Shown here in pieces: positions 44,386 to 55,800 of a stretch of 64,000 nt of DNA. The notes under the pieces were generated by a model. That model saw only the letters and a list, made by a program, of their open reading frames with translations. It searched no databases and was not told where the DNA came from. The stretch is taken from NCBI GenBank assembly GCA_016490735.1, contig JAEMWC010000024.1:756001-820000 (forward strand), read 5' to 3'. A program made the translations under genes and the position numbers. This DNA comes from Pachyseris speciosa (lineage: Eukaryota > Cnidaria > Anthozoa > Scleractinia > Pachyseridae). Positions within the stretch are counted from its first letter, which is position 1, and each line of letters starts with the position of its first letter.

Positions 44386-45667
44386 ATGCAGTCCTCGGTT
44401 CTTCTTGTTGAACCCTTTTATGGGGGATCACACAAACTGTTAGTCAATTTACTTGCCAGGGAAATTTCAGGCTGCTTGTTGTGTTGTTTACCAGCAAAGA
44501 AATGGCACTGGAGAATGAGAACAAGTGCCCTTTATTTCTCCCAAGAGATTCCTTACACAAGAAATTACAAGTAAGTTAGTGGTACTATATTTTACAGTGT
44601 ACTTTTGTTTTTTGTTTTTTGTGTCAATGATTTTTGGTCTTAAAACAAAATAGATGACCTAGATGGTTGCACCTTTGGCACTCCATTGGGAACTACAGCA
44701 CCCACTATTCTCTGCTTGCTTTGCTCAAGTCGACTTCAACTTCATTTGAAGGAAAACCCTGCATAAGCAGTCATGTTCCATTGGAGACCTTATAGTACAA
44801 TTGCTGTAGGAGCCTTGTCCTTGTCCACTTTTTTAAAAGTGGTTACCACCAAGATCATCACATTGAAGGGAGGGTGGCATTTACATTTACTACATGTATC
44901 TAGGGTTACAGATGTACAATGTACAGAGGTCTGTGAAATGTCTTATTCAAGGTCTCTCATTTAGAATTTTTTGCAAAATAATGGCAAGTTTCAGTCCTGA
45001 TATTTTTAATTTTGTGCTCAAAGGGTCTTGTTTACAAGCTCGGTGTTAAATTTAGCTGAACTGGTGGCTCTGAGGCCAGACCTTGCAAGGTTAAAGAAGG
45101 TCCTTTACTTCCATGAGAATCAGCTTATTTATCCTGTGAGAAAACAACAAGAAAGAGACTTTCAGTATGGCTACAACCAGATTTTGTCATGGTAAGATTC
45201 ATGTGAATGTAAACTCTATATAATTATAGTGCTAATCAAATGAGCATACTTGTATGGCCAATCAGTTCTGACAGGTATGACGTCCTTTTCTGATCCATGG
45301 TTTATGAAGTCCTAGGACCATTACTGATCCTTTCAGGGTGAGGTAGTTCAGTGAGGTCCTCTGGAGTGTTTCACTGCCCATTCTTGTTGGTATTCATAGC
45401 CGTCAGATGGTGATATTAATGAAAAATGTCAAAAGTCTTCAGTTGGTTTCTTTTTATTGTGTTCTGCTATCATGTCGTTTTTAAAAGATTTTGAAATTCT
45501 GATGTAATTTTACTTTTCTTCTAAAAATTATTTTACCCCTTTTTATTATTAGGTAAATATTTTATTTTATTTTATTCTGTATTTATTTAAGTTGTAAATT
45601 AATTAGGAGGGCTCCACTGAAAACCTCCTTGGCGAGTTGGATCCCCCTCTTATTATTATTAATATTA

Positions 45668-45698
<31 letters not shown>

Positions 45699-48600
45699 TT
45701 GGGTACTGTGGATTTCATGTAAATCTGAGGTGCTGAGAGTAAAATGTTGTTGATTAATTTCTGGAAAAAAGGCAAGATGTGTCTTGTGGTTTTAACAGTT
45801 CTATTTTTCCTTGGTTTGTAGCCTTCATTGCAAGCTGAAATTAGTATTGTTTACTTAAGATTAGAGGACCCACTTTTCATGTACATGTACATTTGTTGCA
45901 GTTTGGTGGCTGACATTGTGGTATTCAACTCTCATTTCAACATGGAGTCATTCTTGTCGTCTGTCAACAGTTTTCTGAAATTAATGCCTGATTATCGGCC
46001 AAAGGGACTGGATCAGCTGATCAGACCAAAGTGCAAAGTGCTGTACTTTCCTTTGACGGCAAATGATCAGATGCCAGAGCATTCATGCACTGAAGATGTA
46101 CATGCACTTGACAATGAAAGACCAGCTGAAGAATTTATAAGGAAGCAGGTTTTAGATGGAACTTTTTGTGAAAAGGTTGGTGATGATATAATACTCAGGT
46201 GCTATTTTTTAGTTGAAGTTTTACCTACAGTATTTTGGAATTATTGTATTTTCTATTACAGTGGTGTTAAGGCAAAAACAGACATTGGTTGTGATGTACA
46301 TACGCATACAGTGTAAAGTCCCAACAAATGAATGATTGCCAAGGAAACATGTACAACTAGAGTAGCTGTATTTTACAACATTTGAGACTTGACTTTCTTA
46401 TTAATGTTTACTACTCTTACTACCCAGTTACTTTCTTGGTTTTTACTATTAAATAGAATAATATAAATTATGGGCTCCCTGAAAAAAATACTTTTGAAAC
46501 ATCAAATCAGGACTTGATTTAGTCAGAAGAACAAGTGCACAAGCAGCCACTCCTGATCTGCCCTGGGATGGGTGAATGTCAAGGGAAACACTAGTGTATA
46601 CAAGAGAGCCATCCTCTGGTGTTGTTGTCCAGCTTCATAGTTACAAGTAACTTGTACAGATTTTCAGGTACTTCATCTCTTGGTTCATAAGACCTTCATG
46701 TATGAAAAGAGGTACTTTATTAATACATGTAATTTATTGTTAATTTTTCTATGCTGGACAGCACAAGACTCTGAGGCACCCTCCCTCCTTTTCAGTCACA
46801 ACGGTTCTTCTTCCAGACTTCCCCTTAGGGTAACTGAGTCCACAATGTACACATACATCTGTACTGCAGATGATGACAACTACTGTAGTAATAATCTTTT
46901 ACTCTTACTTAGTAGACTTCATGTAACCAGCAGAACTCTCACTCATTCCAAGCAGCAGAATGTTCAAGGCCTTTGCATATTGTATGGGCTCATAGATGGT
47001 ATGTCATTATATTATTGACTTGTTGTACAATGATACACTTGAACACTGCTATCTCAAGAAGGAAAAAGAAGAAGGAAAAATTCAGTTGAGGGAGTAGGAG
47101 TTTGAGCAGTCCGCTGCACTCGCCCATATGGGTGTTTGTTCGTGTAATATCTGACCCTGAGTTGCTTCTCATCTAATTTAAGGTGGCTCAAAAGAGTTTT
47201 CAGCACTTTCCAAGACGAAGATTTTGATGGGTCATTATTACCACTCTTTATCCATTCATGCTACAGAGCCACCTTAAATTTTCGAAAATTTAAGGTGGCT
47301 CTGAATCCCATGTACAGAATTTTTTTTAACTTTGCCAAATGTTGCGTCTTATCCTGCTTATCAAATTTCGATAACAATAAAAAATTTCACTGTGCTGTTT
47401 TTGAAATATAAGTACTTACAGCTAAAATTAAGGGTGTTTTTAGTAGGTCATGCTGTTGTTATGGTGACATATAGCGTCACGAAAATGATAACGTGCTCCC
47501 CAATGATTGGGTAGTTTTGTGATACCACGATTGTAGCATCAACTGGTAAAGAGTGGTTATAATGATCCATCAAAATCTACGTCTTAGAAAGCACTGAAAA
47601 CTGTTTTGAGCCACCTTAACCCATTGGCACCCGTGCCGGCCAAAACCGGCCGTAAAAAACTCCCATGCTTCAAAACATTGCAACTTTCTCAATCGCACGA
47701 ATATTGCCTTAACTGTTAGTTGTGAGCACGAAATGGAATGTCTTTTAAATTTGGATATCCAATAAACGCAAGAAACGTAGCGATTTTTACCAAATATGGC
47801 CTTTTGAGTTTGGACGAAAGAACGAAACTGACCGTTTTTAACGTCAAAGAGAAACAACAAAAATGCCCCTTTTTGCCTTCATGTTTTTTAAGGAAATCAT
47901 CGTTGAAAAACCAAACTTCAACCATCATAACGAAATTCAGTCCTTGTTCTAGCTTAGAAATGACTTTTTTTGTTCATATTCTTCTCCCGAGCGTAGATAC
48001 AGCCTTTTGTTCCAGTGCATTCGGGCCTTCCCGACATTTTCAACATCTCGAGCGCGTTGCATGCTGGGAACTAACGAAAATTTTTGACAGCGCCCGTTCC
48101 TTCCCCCAATTCTTTCACATAGGCACTCCGACCTACCGCCAAAATGTCCTGCTTGTGGTCATCTTCAGTGCTCACAAATTCCAAAATATGCGGCTGTAGG
48201 TCGAGAAATTCATCAGTAGTCGAGTCCCAAAGGTACCAAGTGTCCGACCGGCCAAATTCCCAGTTCGTCGAGTAACAAGCCAAATTCGACAACAAAGTAC
48301 ATCACCTTGCTCGATTCTTTGAGAAAGTGGACTCTTAGCTACCGTCACGCTTAATGATGCTCATCAGACAGCCGCTAAAGATGAAAAATGGCGGTAAACT
48401 TAGCAAAATCGCAAGTAAACCGAACTTGGGCCATTGTTGTCGCTTCACGGATAAAAAATAGCTACGTCAAAATGACGCTTTCAGAAACCTTGAGCCTCCA
48501 GTGCCTTAGAACAGCACCACTTTTCCCTGGTAGTTTCAAATAAAGAGTCACAAATTGCTATTCATCGTTTATGGGTGGAAAATCACTCCGAAACGTAAAA

Positions 48601-51066
48601 AGAGCCGGTAGTCAATGGGTTAAGCAAAACTCGCAGTTTCAAATTATCCCACAACTCCAAACTCTCAACATTGCTCTTGTAGCACAAATTTGTTCATTGT
48701 TTTTAATTTTTATTTCAACCAGGGAACATGACAAAGGTCCTGATTTGTTCTTCAACACGCTTTATCAGCTAGCTGATCAAGGATTGCAGTTCAAGGTGTC
48801 AGTGATTGGCCAAACTTTCTCTGAAGTCCCAGGTATGAATAATTAATAATGATGACGACGACGTTGACGACGATGCTGATGAAGATGATGATGCAGTAAT
48901 AGAATACTGTGCAAACTCTAACGTAATAATAATATTAATAATTACTACTAATAATAATAATTTATAATTTAGTATATTTCAGGCCAGACTCAAGGGAATA
49001 TTCATCTAGGCTACGCAGTTTCTTTTGCACAATTTCAGAAAATTTTTTGTCACTAAAATGGATTCATAAGCAACCCACCATACATGTAGTGATCTGGAGA
49101 CCATTCCTCCGTGCAGTAACTTAAATTCCATCTTTGATCAGGTATTTTTGAAGAAGCGTTTGCACGAATCAGTGATTATGTTCTTCATTGGGGATACCAG
49201 GAGGCACGAGAGGACTACATTAAGGTGCTTATGGCTGCTGATGTGGCAGTATCAACTGCTGAACATGAGTTCTTTGGCGTTTCAATGTGAGTTCTTTATG
49301 TTGTCTTTTCATGAATTATTAATGATTTTGAGAACTGTTGTTTGGATTGTAAGTATTTTTGGTTTGCACGTCACGCAAGTATCACACAAATAATAACTAG
49401 AAGAGTAGTAAATAAACAACATGTCCAGGTTTCATGGCTGTGCAATACTCAAAAGTATTTCATTCAAAATTATGTTGTTTGGTATGGAGACGCCATGTTG
49501 GAGTCCCTCTGAGGGGAAACAATCTTCAGTTTAGTTTGGCTCTCATAACATTTTTTCTCTCTGCTAACCTTGAAAACATTCGTATACACACTTCTCTTAA
49601 CATATTTGTTATTCAGAAGTAGAAACCACGATGCGAATCGATATTTTCGTGTACGTGACATGCCTCTCACAAGCAATCCAGACGTCACGCATCGTGGAAA
49701 ACTTCCAAATTCAAACTCCTCTATTTTCAAAACAAAGCGTGCTACCGAGCTAAACTGAAACAGGCCAGCAGATGTATCTTAAAATGTTTTTTACTTGATG
49801 AAGGTAAAAACTCAAAATTTTAACGTTAGTTTTTTCTGACGTCACGTGCAAATCAAGAATAAAGCTGGGTCCATAACGACACTTCTCTCCCAGTAACTTT
49901 CATTTGAATTATCACTCTGTATGACCTCATCCTTGAACTTAAATCCTAGAATCATCTTTTACACCTTGTAACTCTCTCATCTGAATTGTCCGCACACAAA
50001 CGCTTTCATATTTTAGAACCACCTCGTATTTTGTAAGTAAGTGTTGCATTTCTTTTACTATGTTGTAATTTATATCCTAGGCTGGAAGCTGTGCAATACG
50101 GCTGTTATCCACTCTGTCCAAATAAGCTTGTCTACCCCGAGATCTTCTCTTGTAAGTTGAGAAATAGTTTAAAATAACTCGTAGGTCGGTAGCTTGTGCG
50201 TGGAGACAAATAACGTAACACTGTTGGGTATCTCAACATAAATTACTAACTTTATTAAACATCTTTATAAAGACTCTAAAGGAATTTCTGATCATGACGC
50301 ACTAACTTTGTCTCTGATGTCACCACAGTATCATAACACGCCGTTTGGTGATTGTTGGTGCTGTTTTGATTGTTCAGTTTGTTTTTTCTTCTTCTTTTTT
50401 ATTTTCACAGCAGAATATCTGTACTCAACTCCACAGCAATTGGCCAAAAAGCTGAGATATTTTTGTAAAAATCCGCGACATGCTCGGACGCAGAAAGTTA
50501 AAGTAAGTGGCGGACAAGAACATGGAGGAGATGAAACCTAGCGTGTTTTCACGTGTGTTTACAGTTTTACTTTAAGATTTTATTTGGTTACTAACATTGT
50601 ATCATAATTAGCGTAACACAGTGGCGGACTTTTAGTTAAATTCGAAATCTTTTTGGCTACTTGTCAGTCAAATTTTCGGTAGAGTACACACAACAGCACA
50701 TGCAAGCAAAATTGCCAAACTTATAAGGCAACGTGCGAGTCAATCGTCACCATTTGGACTTTTCAATTAAGCCAGAAATTACTGGCGCCTTTCACGGTGT
50801 TTGCTGAAGAACACACTGCTCTGTGCGAAGGTCTCGGTCAAGTCAAACTCCATTGTTAACTGATCGCTAATCGCTCGCACATCACCCAGGGATACTTTCA
50901 GTAGCTCTTGATTTTGTCGCTCCAAATGGTTTCACTTATTTCACGGTTTCACTTTTTCTAGGTTGACTGGAAAAGATTCAGTTGGGACAGGTTAAAAGAT
51001 CAATTTCATGAACTTTTCTCGGCAGCAAAACCCAACGAAACCACAGAAAGGTTTGACGAAAACTAA
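44386..51066 (+). CDS. GTDC1: GTDC1 / tRNA-queuosine mannosyltransferase (QTMAN)
   Basis: Exons: 44386-44570, 45024-45191, 45902-46175, 46916-46998, 48723-48832, 49142-49286, 50081-50151, 50411-50502, 50962-51066. They join to 1233 nt, 410 aa. The start could also be ATG 44296 (30 residues longer); 44386 gives the usual family N-terminus close to [10 protein letters not shown]. The N-terminal DUF3524 part includes [19 protein letters not shown] and FHENQLIYP. The C-terminal GT-B glycosyltransferase part includes [29 protein letters not shown] and [11 protein letters not shown] (donor-sugar site with EHEFFG). The family mannosylates queuosine in tRNA-Asp in the cytoplasm. The exon 3 end (46175, GTTGGT donor) and exon 4 start (46916) lie in a variable loop and are the least certain. 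It is divergent from EAF. Confidence 0.92.
45640..45702. repeat. (ATT)n microsatellite in GTDC1 intron
   Basis: Imperfect ATT/TTA tract at 45648-45702 in intron 2. Confidence 0.7.
47182..47615. mobile_element. TTAA-flanked GGTGGCTC MITE, two joined units
   Basis: GGTGGCTC...GAGCCACC ends with TTAA on both sides (47178-47181 and 47616-47619). Inside, GAGCCACCTTAAATTTTCGA is followed by its complement, so the block is a truncated unit joined to an inverted full one. Lies in GTDC1 intron 4. Another fragment is at about 55060-55135. Confidence 0.65.
47620..48619. mobile_element. 1.0-kb non-autonomous TTAA element
   Basis: The ends CCCATTGGCACC and GTAGTCAATGGG are inverted over the first 7 bp and partly further in. 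TTAA lies at 47616-47619 and 48620-48623. It shares its left TTAA with the neighbouring MITE, so one inserted into the target copy of the other. Open frames inside (for example 47738-48199) show no family resemblance. Confidence 0.75.
48843..48990. repeat. GAT/GAC and AAT microsatellites in GTDC1 intron
   Basis: Imperfect GATGACGACGAC tract (48850-48895) and AATAATAAT tracts (48925-48965). Confidence 0.65.
49390..49860 (+). repeat. Dispersed repeat family, copy 2
   Basis: Longest copy; shares GGAGACGCCATG, GAGTCCCTCTGAGG, CATTCGTATACACACTTC, GTGACATGCCT and a GACGTCACGTG end with 57575-58010. In GTDC1 intron 6. Non-coding. Confidence 0.6.
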
Positions 51067-51835
51067 GGGAATGAAGTGTTGCCTTGGAAAGACCATGGAA
51101 AGAACACCCGAAGAGTCTTCAATTGTTTGTTGTTGTTTTTTTTCTTATGCGGAATGAGAATCGCGAAAGATGTTGCACCAGGCCGTCGCCATCTGAGTAC
51201 AAGATGTTGCTAACCTACAAAAACTCACTGAATGCCGAGTTAATTCCAACCTCCCCATCACCCTGGGTTATAATGAGTAAGAATCAAGATCATTATAACA
51301 ACGTAAAATCCTCGGAAACCTGGAAGAAAGTAGCGATAAATCGGCATTTCCCGGAGTGTTCTTGACGTGTTTTTTTTCCCGAGTGTCAGCTTGTTGTCAT
51401 CCATATCACGGTATTTAGACGTTATATGATTTCTGTGTGTTTGTGTTTTGTAATTCCAGAAATTAATAAAGCTTGGTTTTCAAGCAGATTTGTACAAGAA
51501 ATACATGAAATATACCGGTATTTAAATATTTCTACCCGAGTCAAACTATTAGAACATGACAGAAAGTATAAAGAGGCGACACTGGAGGTACAACATTGAT
51601 AATACAGTGTATTAACTACAAAAAGAAAAACACATTTTGTAAACTAACCCCTAAGAAAATCTTAGCCCGCGCGCTGAGAAATAACACCCACAAGGAAGAG
51701 CTACGCGCGAGGAAGGAGACACGCGAGAAAGACGTGCAAGGATGAGCGAAAAATAGCTACAGCTCACTTTGGAAAAGACTGGAATAGATTCTGCCGCGTG
51801 CGGGATTATGGGATTCCCCCCGTCCAAAAAAAAAT
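51067..51835. other. GTDC1 3' UTR and intergenic
   Basis: AATAAA occurs at 51464-51469 (in AATTAATAAAGC), about 400 bases after the stop, a likely poly(A) signal. No other gene is seen. Confidence 0.5.
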
Positions 51836-51837
51836 AC

Positions 51838-51844
51838 ATAATAC

Positions 51845-51880
<36 letters not shown>

Positions 51881-51898
51881 TGATGATGATGATGATGA
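51838..51898. repeat. (AAT)n(GAT)n microsatellite
   Basis: About 13 AAT units followed by 8 GAT units, directly upstream of a LINE fragment. Confidence 0.9.
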
Positions 51899-52560
51899 TT
51901 TTAGCAGAATATTTCTCCGTTATGCGGATTGTGTGGTGAAAGGACAGAAACGGTTAGCCAAATTGCAGCAGAGTGCACTGCGCTTGCTCAAAAGCATATA
52001 AGGCGTGCAGACATGGTAAAGTTGCACAAGTGCTCCATTGGGACATCAGTAAGAAGTGTGGTTTTGAGGCAACAGAAAACTGGTATGATCACAAGCCTGA
52101 TCCGGTCTGTGACTCCGAAAAGTACAAACTGTTATGGGACTTCAAAATCCAAACAGACCACCGCATAGACTACAACAAGCCTGATATTGTGCTCTTGAAT
52201 AAGGAAGAAAAATCTTGCCTTACTATTGACGTAGCCTGCCACTTTTGACACAAGAGTGCTTAGCAAAGAAAAAGAGAAGATAGAGAACTATCACGATTTG
52301 AAGCACGAGATCAAGCGGATATGGAACTGTGGATCGGTCCATGGCTTCCCAATAGTTATTGGTGCGTTGGGGACAATCTCAAGGGGATTTGGAAACTGGC
52401 TAAATCTACTGGGAATGTCCTACCACATGAAACTCCTGCAGCGGGTGTGCTTGCTGGGAACGGGGAAAATCATGAGAAAAGTGCTGGACACCTAAGGACA
52501 GGCTTGAGGGTCATGGTATGATTAGACGGTACAGGGCATCCTAGGCCACAGGCAGTGGCC
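51899..52560 (+). pseudogene. LINE polymerase C-terminal fragment
   Basis: Overlapping open pieces in different frames read CGLCGERTETVSQIAAEC (zinc-finger-like), then WYDHKPDPVCD, IDYNKPDIVLLNKEEKSC and, after a frameshift, FPIVIGALGTISRGFG. This run is the conserved C-terminal end of R2/NeSL-like LINE proteins. At least two frameshifts break it, and the reverse transcriptase core is missing. It is bounded by AAT microsatellites, which may be its tail and target. Confidence 0.7.
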
Positions 52561-52596
52561 CGATGTTCTGTATTATTTCCTGCATGAGCAGTGATT

Positions 52597-52598
<2 letters not shown>

Positions 52599-52641
<43 letters not shown>
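52599..52641. repeat. (ATA)n microsatellite
   Basis: About 14 units of ATA/ATT, possibly the 3' tail of the LINE fragment. Confidence 0.85.
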
Positions 52642-52823
52642 CCCACAATCGCTTGCACGGCCACTTGGTCCCAGTATTTTCCAAAGGGAGCTCAAATATA
52701 CACAACAGAATACTTAACAAGTCGCTGAAACTAAGTAGTGTATCAAAGACCATCCGTGTGACATAATCTGAAAAACCTCTACAGTTCCCAGTCTACTGGT
52801 TACGTAATAGCACCAGACATCCT

Positions 52824-55800
52824 TTAACTTGGAACATCTCTGATCTTCTCATAAGCTTGGGCGACGTTAAGAACAGTGACCTCATCAAATTTCCTTCCCA
52901 CGATCATCATACCAACTGGTAAGCCCTCACTGAACCCTGCATTGATGGTCAGGGCTGGGTGTCCTGTGACATCAAACGGACATGTGTTCACGCTCCTGAC
53001 AAATGCTCTGTCCAAATACTCTGCAAGACACAAAGTCATTTAATTAGTATTGTTTACTAGTATACTGGACAACATTCCTCAGGTTCTAGAGCGGTTAAGG
53101 GGCGCGCGCGTCCCAGTGGTTAGGACACTGGAATTGTACTCCGGGTGTCGCCAGTTCAAACCTTCATTGTTTCTTTGTCTACGTTTGCCCCAATTCAACT
53201 CCTCGACACTTTCCAAATAGCCAGCAGGTCGGCTTCGAAAAGCAAAAAACACTTCCAGAATTGCGTGTCACCCGGTGTCTTCCATTTAAATCGACATTTC
53301 AGGATTTCAAAGACATTCAACAGTCAGACCACTTTTAACAGAAAAGTGAACAGTGTCACAGAAGATTGCAGCTCAGTTGTTATTTTCTTACTATTTTTTA
53401 ATGATATTAAATGCTTAGGAGTTCGTCCACATTCGTATTCAGTAGTTTTAAACACCCCAAACCTATCGCAACATGGCCTAGCTATTTCTAAAGAAGATGA
53501 ACTGACCTTCCAGAGTAAGATTCTCTTGCGGGTAGAATGGCGCCTTCTTGGGACTGGTCGGTAAAATCAACACGTCGTACTTCTGGAGTGCTTCGTCATA
53601 AGCCTTGCAAAGTACTCGACCCAGGTTTTGCGCCTTACCGTAGAAAATACTATGGTAATCTTCGTGCAAATACTTTGCAGCCATCAAGGTTACTTTGCAG
53701 GTCGCTGATAAGTCATTTGAGTGACATTTTAGGCCCCTAGAAAAAGCCTCTTGAAGGGTAGTATCGTAGTACATTTTCGCAGAGGAACCAAACCCTGGCA
53801 AGGCGAACACATGAGAAAACGTTAACGGATTCTAAATGCCCTTTATAATTTTGCGTGAGCGAAAGTCCAAATTTGGCCATATCAGAAATGAGTTGAACTA
53901 TTCCCCCGTTGAAAATTGGGTGGGTACCCTAACTAGTCTAGAAATATTTAGATCTTGTTCAGCAAACAGTCAGAAGAAATTCTACTATTTCCTCGTGAGA
54001 CTGTACCTGCATTCACCGGTCTTTATCAGTGAATAGTCACTAACGACTGAGCCAATCACAGACCGGTCACAATGGGGTTGAAAATTTATTTTCGTCCTTT
54101 TTTTTAATTATTTATTGCGATACACATTCACCACATGCTTGCATTACTACACTATTTACATTTTTATGTTTACTTACAGCGCATTTACATGAATGAGATT
54201 ATTCACAAAACAAAAAAATATTTCAAGTGTACAAACTTTTGTTCGTACACTTACATGTATGTATTAGAAGAAAAGTGTTTTACTAGCTTCAGGTTATTTT
54301 GGCAGAAGAAAACCTCTAAGACAAGCGATCAGGCACTCGCGTTTCTGCAGTCGTCTGTCTAGCCAGCATATTTTGCAACATTTCAGTCTTCGTTTTATTG
54401 TTCTTCGTCCGCGCTTAAACTGGGATGAGAGCAAAATTTGAGATCATGTTTTCTCTTAGCCTAGTTTTCACGCGGTCATGGAACAAAAACAGAAGATGGA
54501 AATGCTTGGTACGCAGGCTATGATCTGTTGCTAATAAAGATTCTGTTCTGTTCTGTTCTATCTCGACCTGTGGTCACGTACTTGTTAAGTATGAATGGCA
54601 GGAATTTCTTACCAGCCCCTTGGTACATCGTACGATAGCAGCCAAGCTGAATAATGGCGCGATAGATTCGCTTACCTGCATAAAGAATAAGATCCACACA
54701 GATCATGTTAACCTAAAATGTCGTGACAAGCAGTCGTTAACTTTGTCTCCAGAGCTCATAAGTCCTTCCATTGTCATTTCTGACGGGCTCTATCCACGTA
54801 GTCAAGCCTGTGTCTGGCCACAGCAGAGAAGACCGCTGTTTTCCTGGGTGTGACACTTCTCTCTAACATTGTTTCTGTCTATACAACAATTATGAAAAAC
54901 TGGCTCACTGGAGAAAGCAACGCCAGAGTTTTGATTGGCCTAGCGCTAAAGTGACATCGGCAATTATACCTTGTATGACAAATAGCGGTCATTAAGTGGC
55001 CCTCTGGTCTGTCTTCAGCAAATGAAACAGGCCCCAGCAAGGGAAGTGAAGGGGGTCTTGAGTCCCCCAAGAATGTTTTGGCAGTAATGATCCGTCAAAA
55101 TAAGAGTGCGGGAAACCGGTGTGAGCCACCTTAAATGGTAAACTGATGACGTCTCAACAACTTCGGGAGGTAATACTAATGGCAAAAGGAAACCATCATT
55201 GTTTATAAGCCTAACTTGAGTCTGATTTTCTTTTGATAACAGTCATCACTTCAAACAGATACATTACCGTCAGAATGCATTGGAATTGACACTTCCTCCA
55301 CGATTGCACCGCACTTACTACCCAGCAGTCCAGCGGCCTCCCTCACCATCTTGTCGACATCGGGTTCGGAACAGTCCAATCCAAAGCCTTCTTTTAAGAT
55401 GCCAATATTCATATTTTCTACCTTTCCTGTAAGCTGACAGAAGACAGATGCCAATGAACAGTTTCCACAACAATCAAATTATATCTAGCAGCTGCACTTG
55501 TGTGGAAGTAAAAGAAGAGGAACGAAGGTTAAAAAACAGCTAGAAATGCAAGTTGAAGTCGTGTAAAAACCCCGATACAACTTCCCGTTGCGAGCTCATG
55601 TTAAAAACGAGTAGTTGCTTTTGTACGAGGCTTTACGTGAGTCTTTATTCTTTTACCGTCAAGGGCTGAAGTGCTAATAATTGTAGTAGAATAAACATAC
55701 ATAGAATGAAAAAGCTGCTAGGCGCGGAACCCAATTTATTATAATGAAACGTGTGCGGTCTGCCGGGATAAAATTTCCCTAGCCCAAATTAATAACGACA

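Noticed and set aside
47738..48199. 153-codon frame inside the 1-kb TTAA element
   Set aside because: No resemblance to a transposase or any other family; the element looks non-autonomous.
53145..53564. 139-codon plus-strand frame
   Set aside because: It overlaps the amidase exon on the other strand and a SINE-like stretch, with no family resemblance.
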